From contig CAJAWW010000055.1 of NCBI GenBank assembly GCA_903946745.1, positions 1 through 37,102 of the forward strand: a stretch of DNA of 37,102 bases. Direction: 5' to 3'. Source of the DNA: an uncultured beta proteobacterium. Its GTDB lineage: Bacteria > Pseudomonadota > Gammaproteobacteria > Burkholderiales > Rhodocyclaceae. Below are positions 1-8,974 of the stretch, piece by piece (position 1 is the stretch's first letter; every line of letters begins with the position of its first letter). A program made the position numbers and the translations under genes. The notes under the pieces are model-generated. The model was not told the DNA's origin, ran no database searches, and was given only the letters and a program-made list of their open reading frames with translations.

Positions 1-50
1 CATGCTGTTTATGCGTAGACTCGGCCAAGAGAATATGAAGAGGAATTGTG

Positions 51-953
51 ATGGATGATCTCGATTTTTCCGCACCGGCGGCGACACCTAAACCATCTGC
101 ACCACCCGCACCACCCGCAGCCGCTGCCAAGGAGATCACGCCCTATGATCCGCAATTGGCGCTCAAGTTTTTCAAACTGGCGGGCGAGTTAGAGACGTTC
201 GCTGCCGGGGCTCAGCTATTTGCCGAGCGGGAAAAACCGGGTCGATTTTTTTCTCGTGGCGCACGGGTGTATTTGCTGATCGATGGCGAAATTGCGCTGA
301 CGCTCAAGGGCAAACCGTTGAATCTCGTGCTGCCCGGAGAGATGTTCGGCGTACTGGCTGTGATCTCGGATTCGTCGCGGAGTGCCACCGCCGTTGCACG
401 TAAAAATTCCCGGGTGTTGTCGCTGGATGAAAAGCGATTTCTTGCATCCTTGCAGCAGGAGCCTGAATTTATCGTCATGCTGATTAGTAGTATGTCGCAG
501 CAGTTAGTCTTCAGTATGAACCGACTGATTGCAGCCAATCGGCCGCGACCGCCGCGCATTGGCGGCCAGGGTTTAGGCAAGACCATGCTGGCTGATTTGC
601 GTCATGCCATGGGTGATCCAACGCCGAAGCTGATGAAAGCCGGTGAGGTCATTCTCACGAAGGGCGCGATGGGGGTGTCGATGTTCGTGGTGGTGACCGG
701 GCAGGTTGCGATCGCTATTGACGGGGTGGTGGTCGAACATGTCGGCCCCGGCGAAGTCTTCGGTGAGACCGCGTTGCTTGGGCCAACCGCTCGCGGTGCC
801 TCGGCGACGGCTGAAACCGATGGCGCATGGTTGTCGGTGTCGCGCGATGATTTTATGCAGATCGTGAAGGTGCGGCCGGCTTTCGGTATTGCGCTGCTAC
901 GCTCAATGAGCGAACGCATTCAGTATCTCGGCGAATTGATTGCGGGCGGCTGA
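51..953 (+). CDS. Tandem cyclic-nucleotide-binding-domain protein
   Basis: The 300-residue product carries two CNMP/CRP-type beta-barrel domains, about residues 45-140 and 190-295, after an Ala/Pro-rich N-terminal tail. The second domain has a good phosphate-binding-cassette-like stretch (PGEVFGETALLG with TARGASA). The first keeps SRSATA but has FGVLAV where the cassette glutamate is expected. No helix-turn-helix follows either domain, so it is probably a ligand-sensing or protein-interacting regulator and not a DNA-binding CRP homologue; its partner is unknown. ATG at 51 is preferred over GTG at 48 because AGGAA at 41-45 is properly spaced from it. A bidirectional terminator follows the stop. 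Confidence 0.8.
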   Translation: MDDLDFSAPAATPKPSAPPAPPAAAAKEITPYDPQLALKFFKLAGELETFAAGAQLFAEREKPGRFFSRGARVYLLIDGEIALTLKGKPLNLVLPGEMFGVLAVISDSSRSATAVARKNSRVLSLDEKRFLASLQQEPEFIVMLISSMSQQLVFSMNRLIAANRPRPPRIGGQGLGKTMLADLRHAMGDPTPKLMKAGEVILTKGAMGVSMFVVVTGQVAIAIDGVVVEHVGPGEVFGETALLGPTARGASATAETDGAWLSVSRDDFMQIVKVRPAFGIALLRSMSERIQYLGELIAGG

Positions 954-960
954 AAACAAA

Positions 961-986
961 AACGGGAGCATCGCTCCCGTTTTTTT
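961..986. terminator. Bidirectional Rho-independent terminator
   Basis: A perfect 9-bp stem (AACGGGAGC at 961-969, GCTCCCGTT at 973-981) with a 3-base loop is followed on the plus strand by a T run (980-986). It is preceded by an A-rich run at 954-962, which is a T run on the minus strand. It lies between the convergent cyclic-nucleotide-domain gene and ppiC, so it can end both transcripts. Confidence 0.9.
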
Positions 987-1006
987 GGTGCTGCCGAGGG
1001 CGCAAA

Positions 1007-1816
1007 TTACTGAACCTTGGCCTTGGCGCGCAGTTCTTCAACGTGTTGTTGAACCATCCGGCGCTGCAGTTGCTGGCTGATCTGCCCCTTGGCTTCGTCG
1101 ATGGACGGCAGTTTCAGGTCGCGGGTTTCGTCAAGCTGGATAACGTGCCAGCCATGTTCGCTCATGATCGGGGTCTCGGTGTATTTGCCAGCGGCGAGTT
1201 GAACCATGGCATCAGCAAAAGGCTTGGTGAATGAGGCGCGATTGGCCCAGCCGAGTTCGCCACCACGATCTTTCGAGCCGGGGTCTTTCGACTGTTTGGC
1301 GACGTCTTCGAATTTGGCACCCTTCTTCAGGCTGTCGATGATGGCCTTGGCTTCATCTTCTTTTTCAACCAGTACATGACGAGCCTTGTATTCCTTGTCA
1401 CCAAGCTTGGCCTTGACGACTTCGTATTCCGTTTTGATGGCCGCTTCGGTGACCGGATGGGTGCGTGCGTATTCGTTCAGATAAGCACCCACCAGGACAT
1501 CCTGACGCGCTAGATCAAGCTGGACTTGAACTTCCGGCTTTTTGTCCAGTGCCTTTTTGACGGCTTCCTGGGACAGGATTTCGCGACGCACGAGTTCTTC
1601 GCCGATCTGCTTGCGCAGTTCCGGGGAATCCGGAATGCCCTGGCGCATTTGTCCGGCTGCAAGGATGTCGGAACGGCTCTTGGGAACGATCTTGCCGTTG
1701 ACGGTCGCCAGGGTGCCGGATTTATCGGCTGTTTCTTTTTTCTGGGCGAGGGCAGGGGAGGCGCTGATGGCACCGGCAAAAGCAAGCAGAATGGCGTGGC
1801 GGATGGTACGGTTCAT
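1007..1816 (-). CDS. Parvulin-type periplasmic peptidyl-prolyl isomerase
   Basis: The 269-residue protein begins with a Sec signal peptide (residues 1-24, likely cut after SPALA). A SurA/PpiC-like N-terminal helical region follows, with a parvulin rotamase domain at about 140-233. Parvulin marks include ARHVLVEKEDEA, FEDVAKQSKDPGSKDRGGELGW and SEHGWHVIQL. It probably assists folding of exported or outer-membrane proteins in the periplasm, like PrsA/SurA-type chaperones. It is the last gene of a leftward run starting at msrB, 63 bases after bolA. The start is supported by AAGGA upstream; that Shine-Dalgarno/spacer unit is tandemly duplicated (1816-1837). Confidence 0.9.
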   Translation of the reverse strand: MNRTIRHAILLAFAGAISASPALAQKKETADKSGTLATVNGKIVPKSRSDILAAGQMRQGIPDSPELRKQIGEELVRREILSQEAVKKALDKKPEVQVQLDLARQDVLVGAYLNEYARTHPVTEAAIKTEYEVVKAKLGDKEYKARHVLVEKEDEAKAIIDSLKKGAKFEDVAKQSKDPGSKDRGGELGWANRASFTKPFADAMVQLAAGKYTETPIMSEHGWHVIQLDETRDLKLPSIDEAKGQISQQLQRRMVQQHVEELRAKAKVQ

Positions 1817-1837
1817 GGTGGTTCCTTGGTGGTTCCT
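1816..1837 (-). repeat. Tandem 11-bp duplication of the ppiC ribosome-binding unit
   Basis: On the plus strand TGGTGGTTCCT occurs twice back to back (1816-1826, 1827-1837). On the coding strand this gives AGGAACCACCA twice, ending at the ATG, so the Shine-Dalgarno-like AGGA is present at two distances from the start codon. Confidence 0.8.
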
Positions 1838-1879
1838 GAATGTGCGGAAAGTTGAGGAGGTCTATCTGGATGGTGATGG

Positions 1880-2155
1880 TTAGTGTGAGCCGGCTTCGTC
1901 GGGGGTTTGCGCGATGATGCTCAACGCATGAATTTCCTGCTTCATCAACGAGCCGAGCGAATCATACACCAAGCGATGCCGTTGCATGGTGGTGCAACCG
2001 GTAAAGCGTGGGGCAACGATGTGCAGACGGTAATGGCCGCCACCGCCCTTCGCGCCGGCATGCCCTGCGTGTAGATGCGATTCGTCAATGATTTCGATGG
2101 CTGAAGCATCGAGGACGGCGAGCCGCTCACGCATGTGTTGTGCTGTGGCGGTCAT
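1880..2155 (-). CDS. bolA: BolA family protein
   Basis: A 91-residue BolA-fold protein. The class II KH-like core is visible as [13 protein letters not shown], then [13 protein letters not shown], then [13 protein letters not shown], the usual C-terminal end of the family. BolA proteins pair with monothiol glutaredoxins and take part in Fe-S cluster handling; some act in morphology or stress control. Which subfamily this is cannot be decided here. Its ATG overlaps the yciI stop by ATGA, so the two are translationally coupled in the msrB-yciB-yciI-bolA-ppiC run. Length is normal for the family. Confidence 0.88.
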   Translation of the reverse strand: MTATAQHMRERLAVLDASAIEIIDESHLHAGHAGAKGGGGHYRLHIVAPRFTGCTTMQRHRLVYDSLGSLMKQEIHALSIIAQTPDEAGSH

Positions 2156-2457
2156 CCGCGCGGGAAAACCTGCTTGAACGGGCGCACACTGACCGTGGCA
2201 TAGACGCCGGTGGCGACGTAAGGGTCGGCGTCGGCCCAGGTTTGCGCGGCATCGAGCGAGTCGAATTCTGCGACGATCAGGCTGCCCGAGAATCCGGCAG
2301 GGCCGGGGTCAATGCTGTCGATGGCAGGAAATGGACCCGCCATTGCAAGGCGACCGGTGGCATCGAGTTCGTTGAGTCGTGAAAGATGAGCCGGGCGGGC
2401 AGCCAGGCGATTTTCAAGGCTGTTGGGTACGTCTTGGCCGACGATAGCGTAAAGCAT
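2152..2457 (-). CDS. YciI family protein
   Basis: The 101-residue product is a YciI-like alpha/beta-barrel protein: it starts [13 protein letters not shown], has [12 protein letters not shown] with the family histidine, then [10 protein letters not shown], and ends with the [17 protein letters not shown] strand-helix pattern. The family is ferredoxin-like and mostly of unknown enzymatic role. The start at 2457 is chosen because GGAGGA lies nine bases upstream and because residues upstream in the same frame match nothing in the family. It sits just after yciB and overlaps bolA by four bases. The yciB-yciI-bolA-ppiC neighbourhood is common in betaproteobacteria. Confidence 0.85.
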   Translation of the reverse strand: MLYAIVGQDVPNSLENRLAARPAHLSRLNELDATGRLAMAGPFPAIDSIDPGPAGFSGSLIVAEFDSLDAAQTWADADPYVATGVYATVSVRPFKQVFPRG

Positions 2458-2459
2458 GC

Positions 2460-2993
2460 TTATTTCTCCTCCGGAATGTATTTGGCCAGAACGAGGCCTT
2501 GGGCGACGATGAAGACGATCATCAGACCCATGCCGCCGAATAACTTGAAGGTCACCCAAGTTTCGGTGCTGTAGGTGAAGGCGATGTGCAGGTTGAGCAC
2601 ACCCATGACCGTAAAAAAACCTATCCAGGCCAGATTCAGGCGCTTCCAGATCAACTCGGGTACTTGAACCTGCTCTTCAAGCATCTTGCGGATCAGGTTG
2701 CGGCCAAAAAACTGAGCCGAACCAAACAAGGTGGCAGCAAACAGCCAGTAGAGAATGGTCGGCTTCCACTTGATGAACACTTCATCATGCAAAATGAGTG
2801 TGGCGCCGCCGAATACCACGACCAGCGCGAGACTGACCCAGAGCATGGTGTCAACTTTGCCATGACGAAACCAGACCCAGGCAATTTGCACCATGGTCGC
2901 GGCAATGACCACGCCAGTGGCGACATAAATGTCGAAGAACTTGAACGCGGCAAAAAAAAGGATGACCGGTAAGAGGTCGAAGAGAAATTTCAT
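2460..2993 (-). CDS. yciB: Septation protein A / inner membrane protein YciB
   Basis: A 177-residue polytopic inner-membrane protein of the YciB/IspZ family. The conserved start [18 protein letters not shown] is intact, followed by about five hydrophobic segments and the motif [20 protein letters not shown]. Family members affect cell-envelope integrity and, in some enterics, intracellular spreading and septation; the molecular activity is not established. It begins 18 bases after the msrB stop and ends 2 bases before the yciI start. The yciI Shine-Dalgarno lies inside the 3' end of yciB, so the genes are probably cotranscribed and coupled. Confidence 0.93.
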   Translation of the reverse strand: MKFLFDLLPVILFFAAFKFFDIYVATGVVIAATMVQIAWVWFRHGKVDTMLWVSLALVVVFGGATLILHDEVFIKWKPTILYWLFAATLFGSAQFFGRNLIRKMLEEQVQVPELIWKRLNLAWIGFFTVMGVLNLHIAFTYSTETWVTFKLFGGMGLMIVFIVAQGLVLAKYIPEEK

Positions 2994-3011
2994 GGGACGG
3001 GATTGTAGCGG

Positions 3012-3449
3012 TTACCTGGAGTTTTCGTGCTCGTCATCCAGCGCGAGCGAGGCCGAATTGATGCAGTAGCGCAGACCTGTTGGTGCCGGGCCATCGGGAA
3101 ATACGTGACCCAGGTGCGAGCCACAGCGGCGGCAGGTGACTTCGGTGCGACGCATGAAGTGGCTGCGGTCTTCGTGCTCGGCAATCGCCGTTTGTTCCAT
3201 CGGTGCAACGAAACTGGGCCAGCCACAGCCAGAATCAAATTTGGCAGAGGATGCGAAAAGTGCTTCGTCACAACCGATGCAGCGATAGACACCGGATTTT
3301 GTGCAGTCCCAGTAGATGCCGCTAAAAGCCGGTTCGGTGCCTTTTTCGCGGGCGACGTGGTATTGCGTTGGCGTCAGGCGAGCCCGCCATTCGGCTTCGG
3401 TGGTGGGGTGTGTACTGAGGGTGTTGCGGTCGTTGTTTTTGTCGGTCAT
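3012..3449 (-). CDS. msrB: Peptide-methionine (R)-S-oxide reductase MsrB
   Basis: The 145-residue product reduces the R epimer of methionine sulfoxide in proteins. Zinc-binding CxxC pairs are Cys57/Cys60 (YRCIGC) and Cys106/Cys109 (TCRRCG). The catalytic cysteine is Cys129 in RYCINSASL, and Cys75 in SGCGWPSF is a plausible recycling cysteine. No signal peptide, so it is cytosolic. The start at 3449 has GGAG seven bases upstream and gives the normal family length. It heads the leftward run to ppiC and is divergent from dadA, with 80 bases between the start codons. Confidence 0.95.
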   Translation of the reverse strand: MTDKNNDRNTLSTHPTTEAEWRARLTPTQYHVAREKGTEPAFSGIYWDCTKSGVYRCIGCDEALFASSAKFDSGCGWPSFVAPMEQTAIAEHEDRSHFMRRTEVTCRRCGSHLGHVFPDGPAPTGLRYCINSASLALDDEHENSR

Positions 3450-3475
3450 TGAAGTCTCCAGCCGCTGACTATAAT
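3449..3475 (+). promoter_or_regulatory. Candidate dadA promoter in the msrB/dadA divergent gap
   Basis: A perfect TATAAT lies at 3470-3475, with TTGAAG at 3449-3454 as a possible -35 box (15-base spacing, slightly short). A second weaker -10-like TATACT is at 3495-3500. On the other strand the same AT-rich core reads TATAGT, so it may also serve msrB. The assignment rests on sequence match only. Confidence 0.45.
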
Positions 3476-3529
3476 CGGCGCGATGGTGAATGCCTATACT
3501 TTCGGCCGCAAAAATTACAGGGTGTTGCA

Positions 3530-4804
3530 ATGCAGGTGATTGTTCTGGGTGCCGGGGTGATTGGTGTGGCGACGGCCTGGTATCTGGCTGCGGACGGTCA
3601 CCGTGTCACGGTGCTGGAGCGTCAGCCCGGCCCCGGACTCGAAACCAGTTTCGCCAACGGGGGGCAGGTTTCTGTCAGCCATGCTCAGCCGTGGGCAACC
3701 CCCGCAGCTCCACTCAAAATCATGCAATGGCTGGGGCGCGAAGACGCGCCGTTATTGTGGCGGTTGCGTGCCGACCCAGCCCAGTGGGCCTGGGGTTTGC
3801 GTTTCTTGCGCGAGTGCAGCGCTGCGCGGACGCGTGCGAACATTCGTGCAATTGTTGGGCTAGGGTTGGAAAGCCGCGCTGCACTACAGGCATTGCGTGG
3901 TGAGTTGGCGCTTGAGTACGATCATCTTGAACGCGGAATTCTGCATTTTTATACGGACGCACGCGAGTTTCAGCAGGCGTTGCCACAGGCCGCACTGATG
4001 CGTGATTTTGGGTGTGATCGGCAGCCGAAAACAGCCGCGGAATGTCTTGTTATCGAGCCGGCACTGGCGCATTCCAGTGTGCCTGTTGTGGGTGGTACTT
4101 ATACGGCGGCCGATGAATCGGGTGACGCGCATAAATTCACCGTGGCGCTGGCGGCACACGCGGCGCGCTGCGGTGTCGAGTTTCGTTTTGATACAACCGT
4201 TCAAGCGTTGGTGCGCACGGGCAAGCGGGTATCCGGTGTGCGTATGACCTCCGGGGAAACGCTTGCCGCCGATGCGACGGTGCTGGCCTTGGGCAGCTAT
4301 TCGTCGGCACTGCTGGCTCCACTGGCTCCGCCGTTTGGTATCAGGTTGCCGGTTTATCCGGCAAAGGGGTATTCCGCAACGATGGTTCTGCCGGAGGAAT
4401 GTGCGGCACCAACAGTGAGCCTCACCGACGATGGCTGGAAACTGGTCTTTTCACGTCTGGGTAATCGCTTGCGTATTGCCGGTACGGCAGAGTTTTGTGG
4501 TTACGATACGACGCTGAACCGGGTGCGTTGTGAACACATCATGCGGCGTGTGGGTGAGATTTTTCCGTCATTGCTGAATGAGGGCAATGGTTCTGGTGTC
4601 GAGTTCTGGTCGGGGTTGCGGCCAGCTACGCCGGGCAATGTGCCGCTGATCTGCGGCACGGGTCATCTTGGTTTGCCAGGCTTGTGGTTGAACACCGGCC
4701 ACGGAACGCTCGGCTGGACGCTGGCCTGTGGTTCCGGGCGAATGCTGGCCAGTCTCGTGGGAGGCTATGCGCCCGCGCTGGATCCCCGGCCGTATCGTTG
4801 GTAG
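3530..4804 (+). CDS. dadA: D-amino acid dehydrogenase (FAD-dependent)
   Basis: The 424-residue flavoprotein oxidatively deaminates D-amino acids such as D-alanine at the inner membrane, passing electrons to the respiratory chain. The N-terminal dinucleotide fold is clear ([18 protein letters not shown], then VTVLER), followed by [19 protein letters not shown], typical of DadA. The C-terminal part has [17 protein letters not shown] and [20 protein letters not shown], the DAO-family FAD-binding end. The start at 3530 gives the canonical MQVIVLGAG beginning; upstream in-frame codons do not fit the family. No alanine racemase gene is adjacent. The stop lies 9 bases from the convergent fimV stop. 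Confidence 0.93.
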   Translation: MQVIVLGAGVIGVATAWYLAADGHRVTVLERQPGPGLETSFANGGQVSVSHAQPWATPAAPLKIMQWLGREDAPLLWRLRADPAQWAWGLRFLRECSAARTRANIRAIVGLGLESRAALQALRGELALEYDHLERGILHFYTDAREFQQALPQAALMRDFGCDRQPKTAAECLVIEPALAHSSVPVVGGTYTAADESGDAHKFTVALAAHAARCGVEFRFDTTVQALVRTGKRVSGVRMTSGETLAADATVLALGSYSSALLAPLAPPFGIRLPVYPAKGYSATMVLPEECAAPTVSLTDDGWKLVFSRLGNRLRIAGTAEFCGYDTTLNRVRCEHIMRRVGEIFPSLLNEGNGSGVEFWSGLRPATPGNVPLICGTGHLGLPGLWLNTGHGTLGWTLACGSGRMLASLVGGYAPALDPRPYRW

Positions 4805-4813
4805 ATGCTGACC

Positions 4814-7006
4814 TCAGCCTTTGTCGCGCAAAATTTGTTGCAGCAGGATGATTTCCTCGGCAACCTCTTGTGGGAAGCCTGCACGGGTGCCGTCGCGATT
4901 GTCGCTCAATAGGTCGGTCAGGAAGGCTTCGCATTCTGGTGTACGCCAAACGCGCTGCAATTGCTCGGACAGATGGCGGTATCCGGTCAGTGATTGTGCC
5001 AATGAAGGATCCACGACGTCATCCCAGCCGCGCGGTTGCACATTGAGGTGCTGTCGCAGATTTTGCGCCAGCGCATCGAATTCGTCGCGCTGCCCGGTTT
5101 TGCGGTAAATCTCTAGCGCCTTGAGCCATGGCATGGCGTCGCGTTTGGGTTCCTGGTAAATGTGTTCGACCAGTGTGCGTGCGGCTTCTTTTGCCAAGCC
5201 CATCGATTCCATGATGCTTGCAAGCTCAATGGCATCGTCCATGCCGGAATTGCCGCTGTCCGGCGTTTCCAGTTGTTTGATCGTTGTGGTTGCCGGTGCG
5301 GTTTCGGTTTTTTCTGAGTTGCCGAATAGTGCGGGTAGCGTGAAATTGATCGGCGCGTTGAGCGCCGGATCAACGGGCTGGCGAGGCTCAAGAGTGGGCG
5401 CCGGCGGGACGGTTGTCGGCACGGGTGTTGGTAGCGTCGGTGCGGGTTTTGGTAGCGTTGCTGCGGGTACCGCCTGTACCGGTGAGGGCTGAACCGGTGC
5501 CGGGGGTGGTTTCAGCGTCGGTGCTTGTGCGATCACAGGTGTGCTCGCAGGCGCGATCGGATCAGAAAAGACGAGCGACGTCATCAGATCTTCAGCCGGT
5601 GCATGGGGTGCTGGGGGGGGCGGGTTTGTTACGGGCGGCGGTTGCCAGGGGAGGGCGCTGTTCTCGTTTTCGCGGGGGATTGCAGCAGTGCTTGGGGCCG
5701 TGTTCAACGTCAGCCGTTTTACTTGAAGACGATGCTGAAGGCCGAGCAATCCGGCACCGACAGTACCGCCGGCGATGATGAGTGCCAGCAGTTCAAATAT
5801 GCCAAGATTTTTCGGCTCCGGTCGGGCATCGGCCTTCATTTGCTGAAGTTTCTGTTCAGCTTCGAGTTGGCGGGTCTTGGCGTCCAGCGCCACGATGTAG
5901 TCCTTGACCTCGATAAAGGCGGCGGAAAGGGTTTTTAGGTTCTCGCTGAGTTCCAGCTCGGTACGACCCTGATCTTCGACCATGCGTTCCATGCGCTCAA
6001 TGGCACTCGATAGCTCGCGCGGGTTGAGCGGACGCTGTGTGCCTGCGCTATCGCCACCGATGACCAGTCGATCCTTGCGTGCGCTGGGCGTTGCAACGGT
6101 TGCGGTGCTCTCGGTGTTGCGTGTGGCCGGTGCCGGTTTTGGCGGTTGTGCGGGTTTTGGCGTGGGGGCGGGCGGGGGTTCTGGCGCTGCCTTGGCGGCG
6201 CTTTCCGGGGGGGGCAGGTTGGGGGGGAGTGACAGCACGGTGCCGCTCGGAAGCGGTATTGAGCCAATTTGAGTTTTTCCGGCAAAGAGTTCCGGGTTTG
6301 CCAACCCCATCAGGCGCCGATATTCGTCGCGCGTTGCTTGATTTTCCGGGTAGCGGACACGTGCCATCGCGTTCAGGTTGGTGTCGCGTGTGAGTCGCAG
6401 CGATTGCGGGTTGCCCGGCAACGGCGCTGTGGGAGCGATTGCGCTGACCGCAGTGGGGGGCGGTGTGCGTACGGCGGGTGGAGCGGGTGCTGCGGGAGTA
6501 GGAGGGGGCAGCGGTGAGGCTGGAGGTTGGACAGATTTTTCGGGGGGAGATGCTTGCGCCGGAATTATTGTGGGTTCAGGTACATTGGATAAAACCAGAA
6601 AGTCCTTGGCAAGTTCGTTGTTGCAACCGACGACCAGACGAAACTCGATCAGGGGTTCAGTGACAGCGAGCGATGAAACCAGAACGATACGATAGGCGCC
6701 GGGTTTTGTGGTGTCCAGCGTGAGCCGTGCGCTACGGGGGAAAAACTGGCGATCCGGTGTGCCGGGCGGCAGCATCATGCGCACGCAATCAAGCGGTGGC
6801 AACTGTTCGCCGGGGATCAGCGATAGCGGAATTTCCAGTCGCAATGGTTGGCCGATGACGGGGGTGCCCAAGGGCGTGCCCAACCCCATGGCCCAGACGC
6901 CGATGGGAAGGCTTGCGCCAAACAGCGCCAGCGACTGTATCAGGCGTGAGCGCACGAGGCGCGGAGCCTGCGGCAGAGAAGATTTACGAGGCGGACGGGG
7001 GGGCAT
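4814..7006 (-). CDS. fimV: FimV/HubP-like polar hub protein
   Basis: The 730-residue protein has the FimV layout. An N-terminal hydrophobic export segment lies at about 20-40, then the FimV N-terminal motif (GLGTP to IGQPLRLEIPLSL). A Pro/Ala linker precedes a LysM-like region (about 200-256) with LRLTRDTNLNAMARVRYPENQATRDEY split across it. Next come another proline-rich stretch, a coiled coil (335-391), one transmembrane segment (about 401-424), a long low-complexity cytoplasmic linker, and a C-terminal TPR-like cap (about 590-700). FimV-type proteins organise poles, type IV pili and chemotaxis by binding peptidoglycan and cytoplasmic partners. ATG at 7006 is preferred to the TTG at 7018. 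It follows the DUF2863 gene by a few bases. Confidence 0.85.
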   Translation of the reverse strand: MPPRPPRKSSLPQAPRLVRSRLIQSLALFGASLPIGVWAMGLGTPLGTPVIGQPLRLEIPLSLIPGEQLPPLDCVRMMLPPGTPDRQFFPRSARLTLDTTKPGAYRIVLVSSLAVTEPLIEFRLVVGCNNELAKDFLVLSNVPEPTIIPAQASPPEKSVQPPASPLPPPTPAAPAPPAVRTPPPTAVSAIAPTAPLPGNPQSLRLTRDTNLNAMARVRYPENQATRDEYRRLMGLANPELFAGKTQIGSIPLPSGTVLSLPPNLPPPESAAKAAPEPPPAPTPKPAQPPKPAPATRNTESTATVATPSARKDRLVIGGDSAGTQRPLNPRELSSAIERMERMVEDQGRTELELSENLKTLSAAFIEVKDYIVALDAKTRQLEAEQKLQQMKADARPEPKNLGIFELLALIIAGGTVGAGLLGLQHRLQVKRLTLNTAPSTAAIPRENENSALPWQPPPVTNPPPPAPHAPAEDLMTSLVFSDPIAPASTPVIAQAPTLKPPPAPVQPSPVQAVPAATLPKPAPTLPTPVPTTVPPAPTLEPRQPVDPALNAPINFTLPALFGNSEKTETAPATTTIKQLETPDSGNSGMDDAIELASIMESMGLAKEAARTLVEHIYQEPKRDAMPWLKALEIYRKTGQRDEFDALAQNLRQHLNVQPRGWDDVVDPSLAQSLTGYRHLSEQLQRVWRTPECEAFLTDLLSDNRDGTRAGFPQEVAEEIILLQQILRDKG

Positions 7007-7021
7007 GAGCGACGGCAAAGC

Positions 7022-8188
7022 TCAGTGCAGGTGACGGGGGGCGGCTTCGGTTTGTTCCTCCGGCATTTCTGCATGGACGGGTTCGCCTTCCGGGTTCGGG
7101 TAGAGCGGTGCGCCGCAGTCATCGCAAAACTCAAGCGGGAATCGATGATCGAGCATGATTACGTTGCTGAGCCCGGCCTCCCGCAGGACGGCCTCAATCT
7201 GCGCCGGAATGTCGCTGTTATTGTCTTCGTTCTCCAGCAATGGCCAGACCACGCCATGCAGCACGTCGTTGCTGCTGCGCGGAGTGAATCCGATTCGGTA
7301 TTCCTCTAATTGCTGATCGTAAAACGGCGCGGCAACTGCGCGCAATTCGTTGGCAGGCGTGTTGAGCGTGGTTTGTAAAAACGCCACCGCAGAACGTAAT
7401 GACCAGGGGCGTGAGGCGTGATCGGCGTCGCGCACGGCGGCGTGATAGGCGGCGACGGGTTGAAATTCCAGCGCGCAGGCCGGCAGCGAGGGGCGTAAAG
7501 CGTCGCCACCCTGACTTGCCCATTGACGGAACGCTTCTGCCGGATCGCCATCGTTCTCCTGCCAGCGGAACAGCGGGCTGCCGCGCGGTGCGGAGACGGC
7601 ACCGATCAGATAGCGGGTGTCGGACAGGAAATGGATGGTTTCGGGCAATTGTGCGGGATCGAATTTGAGGTCGCGGTCGTGGATCGCGGCTTTGGTTAGC
7701 TTATCGGCCAGTTGCGTGGTGTCGACATAGTTTTGCGGCAGTTGATCGGGGCTGAACAGCACGTCGATCAGGCCGAGTTTTGCATCGGCAGCCAGTACAT
7801 GTGCATGCAGGTGGATACGTAATGCTTCCATCTGAGCGGACGGAATGCTGCCCGAGGGGATATGGTAGCGTGACCAGGCCAGAACCGGGGCGGCAATCAT
7901 GACGGTATCGATGCCGGCGTCGCTGCGGCGGGTTTCTGCACAGAACTCGACAATATCAGCCAGTTCGTCGTAGGCGCGGGCGTCGGAATTGTAGAACTGG
8001 TCGAGTATTGCGATCAGCGCATCTTCGTCCCGGTCGGCGAGCAAGCGGTCAACGACGGCGGTGAGACGTGATTCCCAGAACGCATCTTCAATTCGATTGG
8101 ATGACAGGCTGAGACGGGTCGCCAGTCGTATCAGGAGTTCTGAGTCCGGCGTCTGGCGGAGCCGGCGCGGTTGGCGAGAGCGTTTCAT
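7022..8188 (-). CDS. DUF2863 family protein
   Basis: The 388-residue protein matches the betaproteobacterial DUF2863 family. Its C-terminal zinc-ribbon-like signature FCDDCGAPLYPNPEGEPVHAEMP is visible here as FCDDCGAP and PNPEGEPVHAEMPEEQ. The rest is largely helical with no signal peptide or membrane span, so it should be cytosolic. The function is not known. Lys/Arg-rich residues 1-12 open the protein. It is only 15 bases upstream of the fimV ATG on the same strand, which makes cotranscription very likely and suggests a link to pole organisation or surface structures; that link is inference. Confidence 0.82.
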   Translation of the reverse strand: MKRSRQPRRLRQTPDSELLIRLATRLSLSSNRIEDAFWESRLTAVVDRLLADRDEDALIAILDQFYNSDARAYDELADIVEFCAETRRSDAGIDTVMIAAPVLAWSRYHIPSGSIPSAQMEALRIHLHAHVLAADAKLGLIDVLFSPDQLPQNYVDTTQLADKLTKAAIHDRDLKFDPAQLPETIHFLSDTRYLIGAVSAPRGSPLFRWQENDGDPAEAFRQWASQGGDALRPSLPACALEFQPVAAYHAAVRDADHASRPWSLRSAVAFLQTTLNTPANELRAVAAPFYDQQLEEYRIGFTPRSSNDVLHGVVWPLLENEDNNSDIPAQIEAVLREAGLSNVIMLDHRFPLEFCDDCGAPLYPNPEGEPVHAEMPEEQTEAAPRHLH

Positions 8189-8233
8189 GGGGTCGGTGCC
8201 GTGACTGCGTAAGCCAAAGGGGTAGGGCGTCGG

Positions 8234-8242
8234 ATTCTACCA
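8234..8242 (-). promoter_or_regulatory. Candidate extended -10 promoter for DUF2863-fimV
   Basis: The minus strand reads TGGTAGAAT, an extended -10 (TG, one base, TAGAAT), about 46 bases upstream of the DUF2863 start; no good -35 is seen. The remaining 8189-8324 gap holds no gene or hairpin I can support. Confidence 0.4.
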
Positions 8243-8324
8243 GCACACCAGCAAGGGGCGAATGCGGGGTGCGGACAAGTTAGCTGATAGACTTTGGGCT
8301 TCCCAATTTCATCCAGTGAATCCG

Positions 8325-8963
8325 ATGTTTTCAAAGCTGATGCCGAAAGAAGGTAAGTTCTTCGACTTGTTTAATGCGCATGCGGAGTTGATCGTCAAGG
8401 GGGGCCAGCAACTGATTGCGCTGGTCAATGATGTGGGCACTGAGGGCACATCGATCGCCCAGCATGCGCAGTGGATTGATGAGACGGAAACGGCCGCCGA
8501 CGAAGTGACCCATGCCACTATGGCGTTACTGCACACGTCGTTCAATACACCGCTGGACCGCGACGAAATTCACAGCCTCATTATTCGTATGGACGATATT
8601 CTGGATGTGATCCAGGATTTTTCCGAGGCAATGAATCTTTACGATATTCGAAAATTGACGCAGGAAGCACGCCAACTTGCCGATATCTGTAACTCCTGCT
8701 GCATCCGCGTTAAATCGGCTGTGATCCTGCTTAATAATATGGATAATGCGCCGGCAATTCTCAAAACCTGTCAGGAGCTGGATCGGCTCGAGTCCGATGC
8801 TGATCGGGTGATGCGCACCGGTATTACCAAGCTCTTCCGCGACGAGGAAGATGTGCGTCAGCTCATCAAGTTCAAGAGTATCTACGAATTGCTCGAAACC
8901 ATTACTGACCGTTGCAACGATGTGGCAAATATTATCGAGGGTATCGTCCTCGAGAACTCCTGA
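8325..8963 (+). CDS. DUF47 / PhoU-like phosphate transport accessory protein
   Basis: The 212-residue, all-helical protein belongs to the DUF47 (TIGR00153, PhoU-like) family. It starts MFSKLMPKEGKFFDLFNAHAE and shows the family's acidic helical repeats (DETETAADEVTHA, DRLESDADRVMRTG) that bind metal clusters in PhoU-fold proteins. Such genes typically lie directly before a Pit transporter, as here (11 bases apart), and are thought to regulate or assist phosphate uptake. The start at 8325 matches the family N-terminus; the 21 upstream in-frame residues do not. No Pho box was recognised. Confidence 0.92.
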   Translation: MFSKLMPKEGKFFDLFNAHAELIVKGGQQLIALVNDVGTEGTSIAQHAQWIDETETAADEVTHATMALLHTSFNTPLDRDEIHSLIIRMDDILDVIQDFSEAMNLYDIRKLTQEARQLADICNSCCIRVKSAVILLNNMDNAPAILKTCQELDRLESDADRVMRTGITKLFRDEEDVRQLIKFKSIYELLETITDRCNDVANIIEGIVLENS

Positions 8964-8974
8964 GCCTGAACCTT

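Noticed and set aside
7721-7726. Other GTCGAC sites (for example 7721, 13384, 13687, 27929, 29090, 29486, 31723, 32476, 34324, 36777) as copies of the dispersed word
   Set aside because: Their flanks differ from the 14-mer at three or more positions, so they are ordinary hexamer occurrences.
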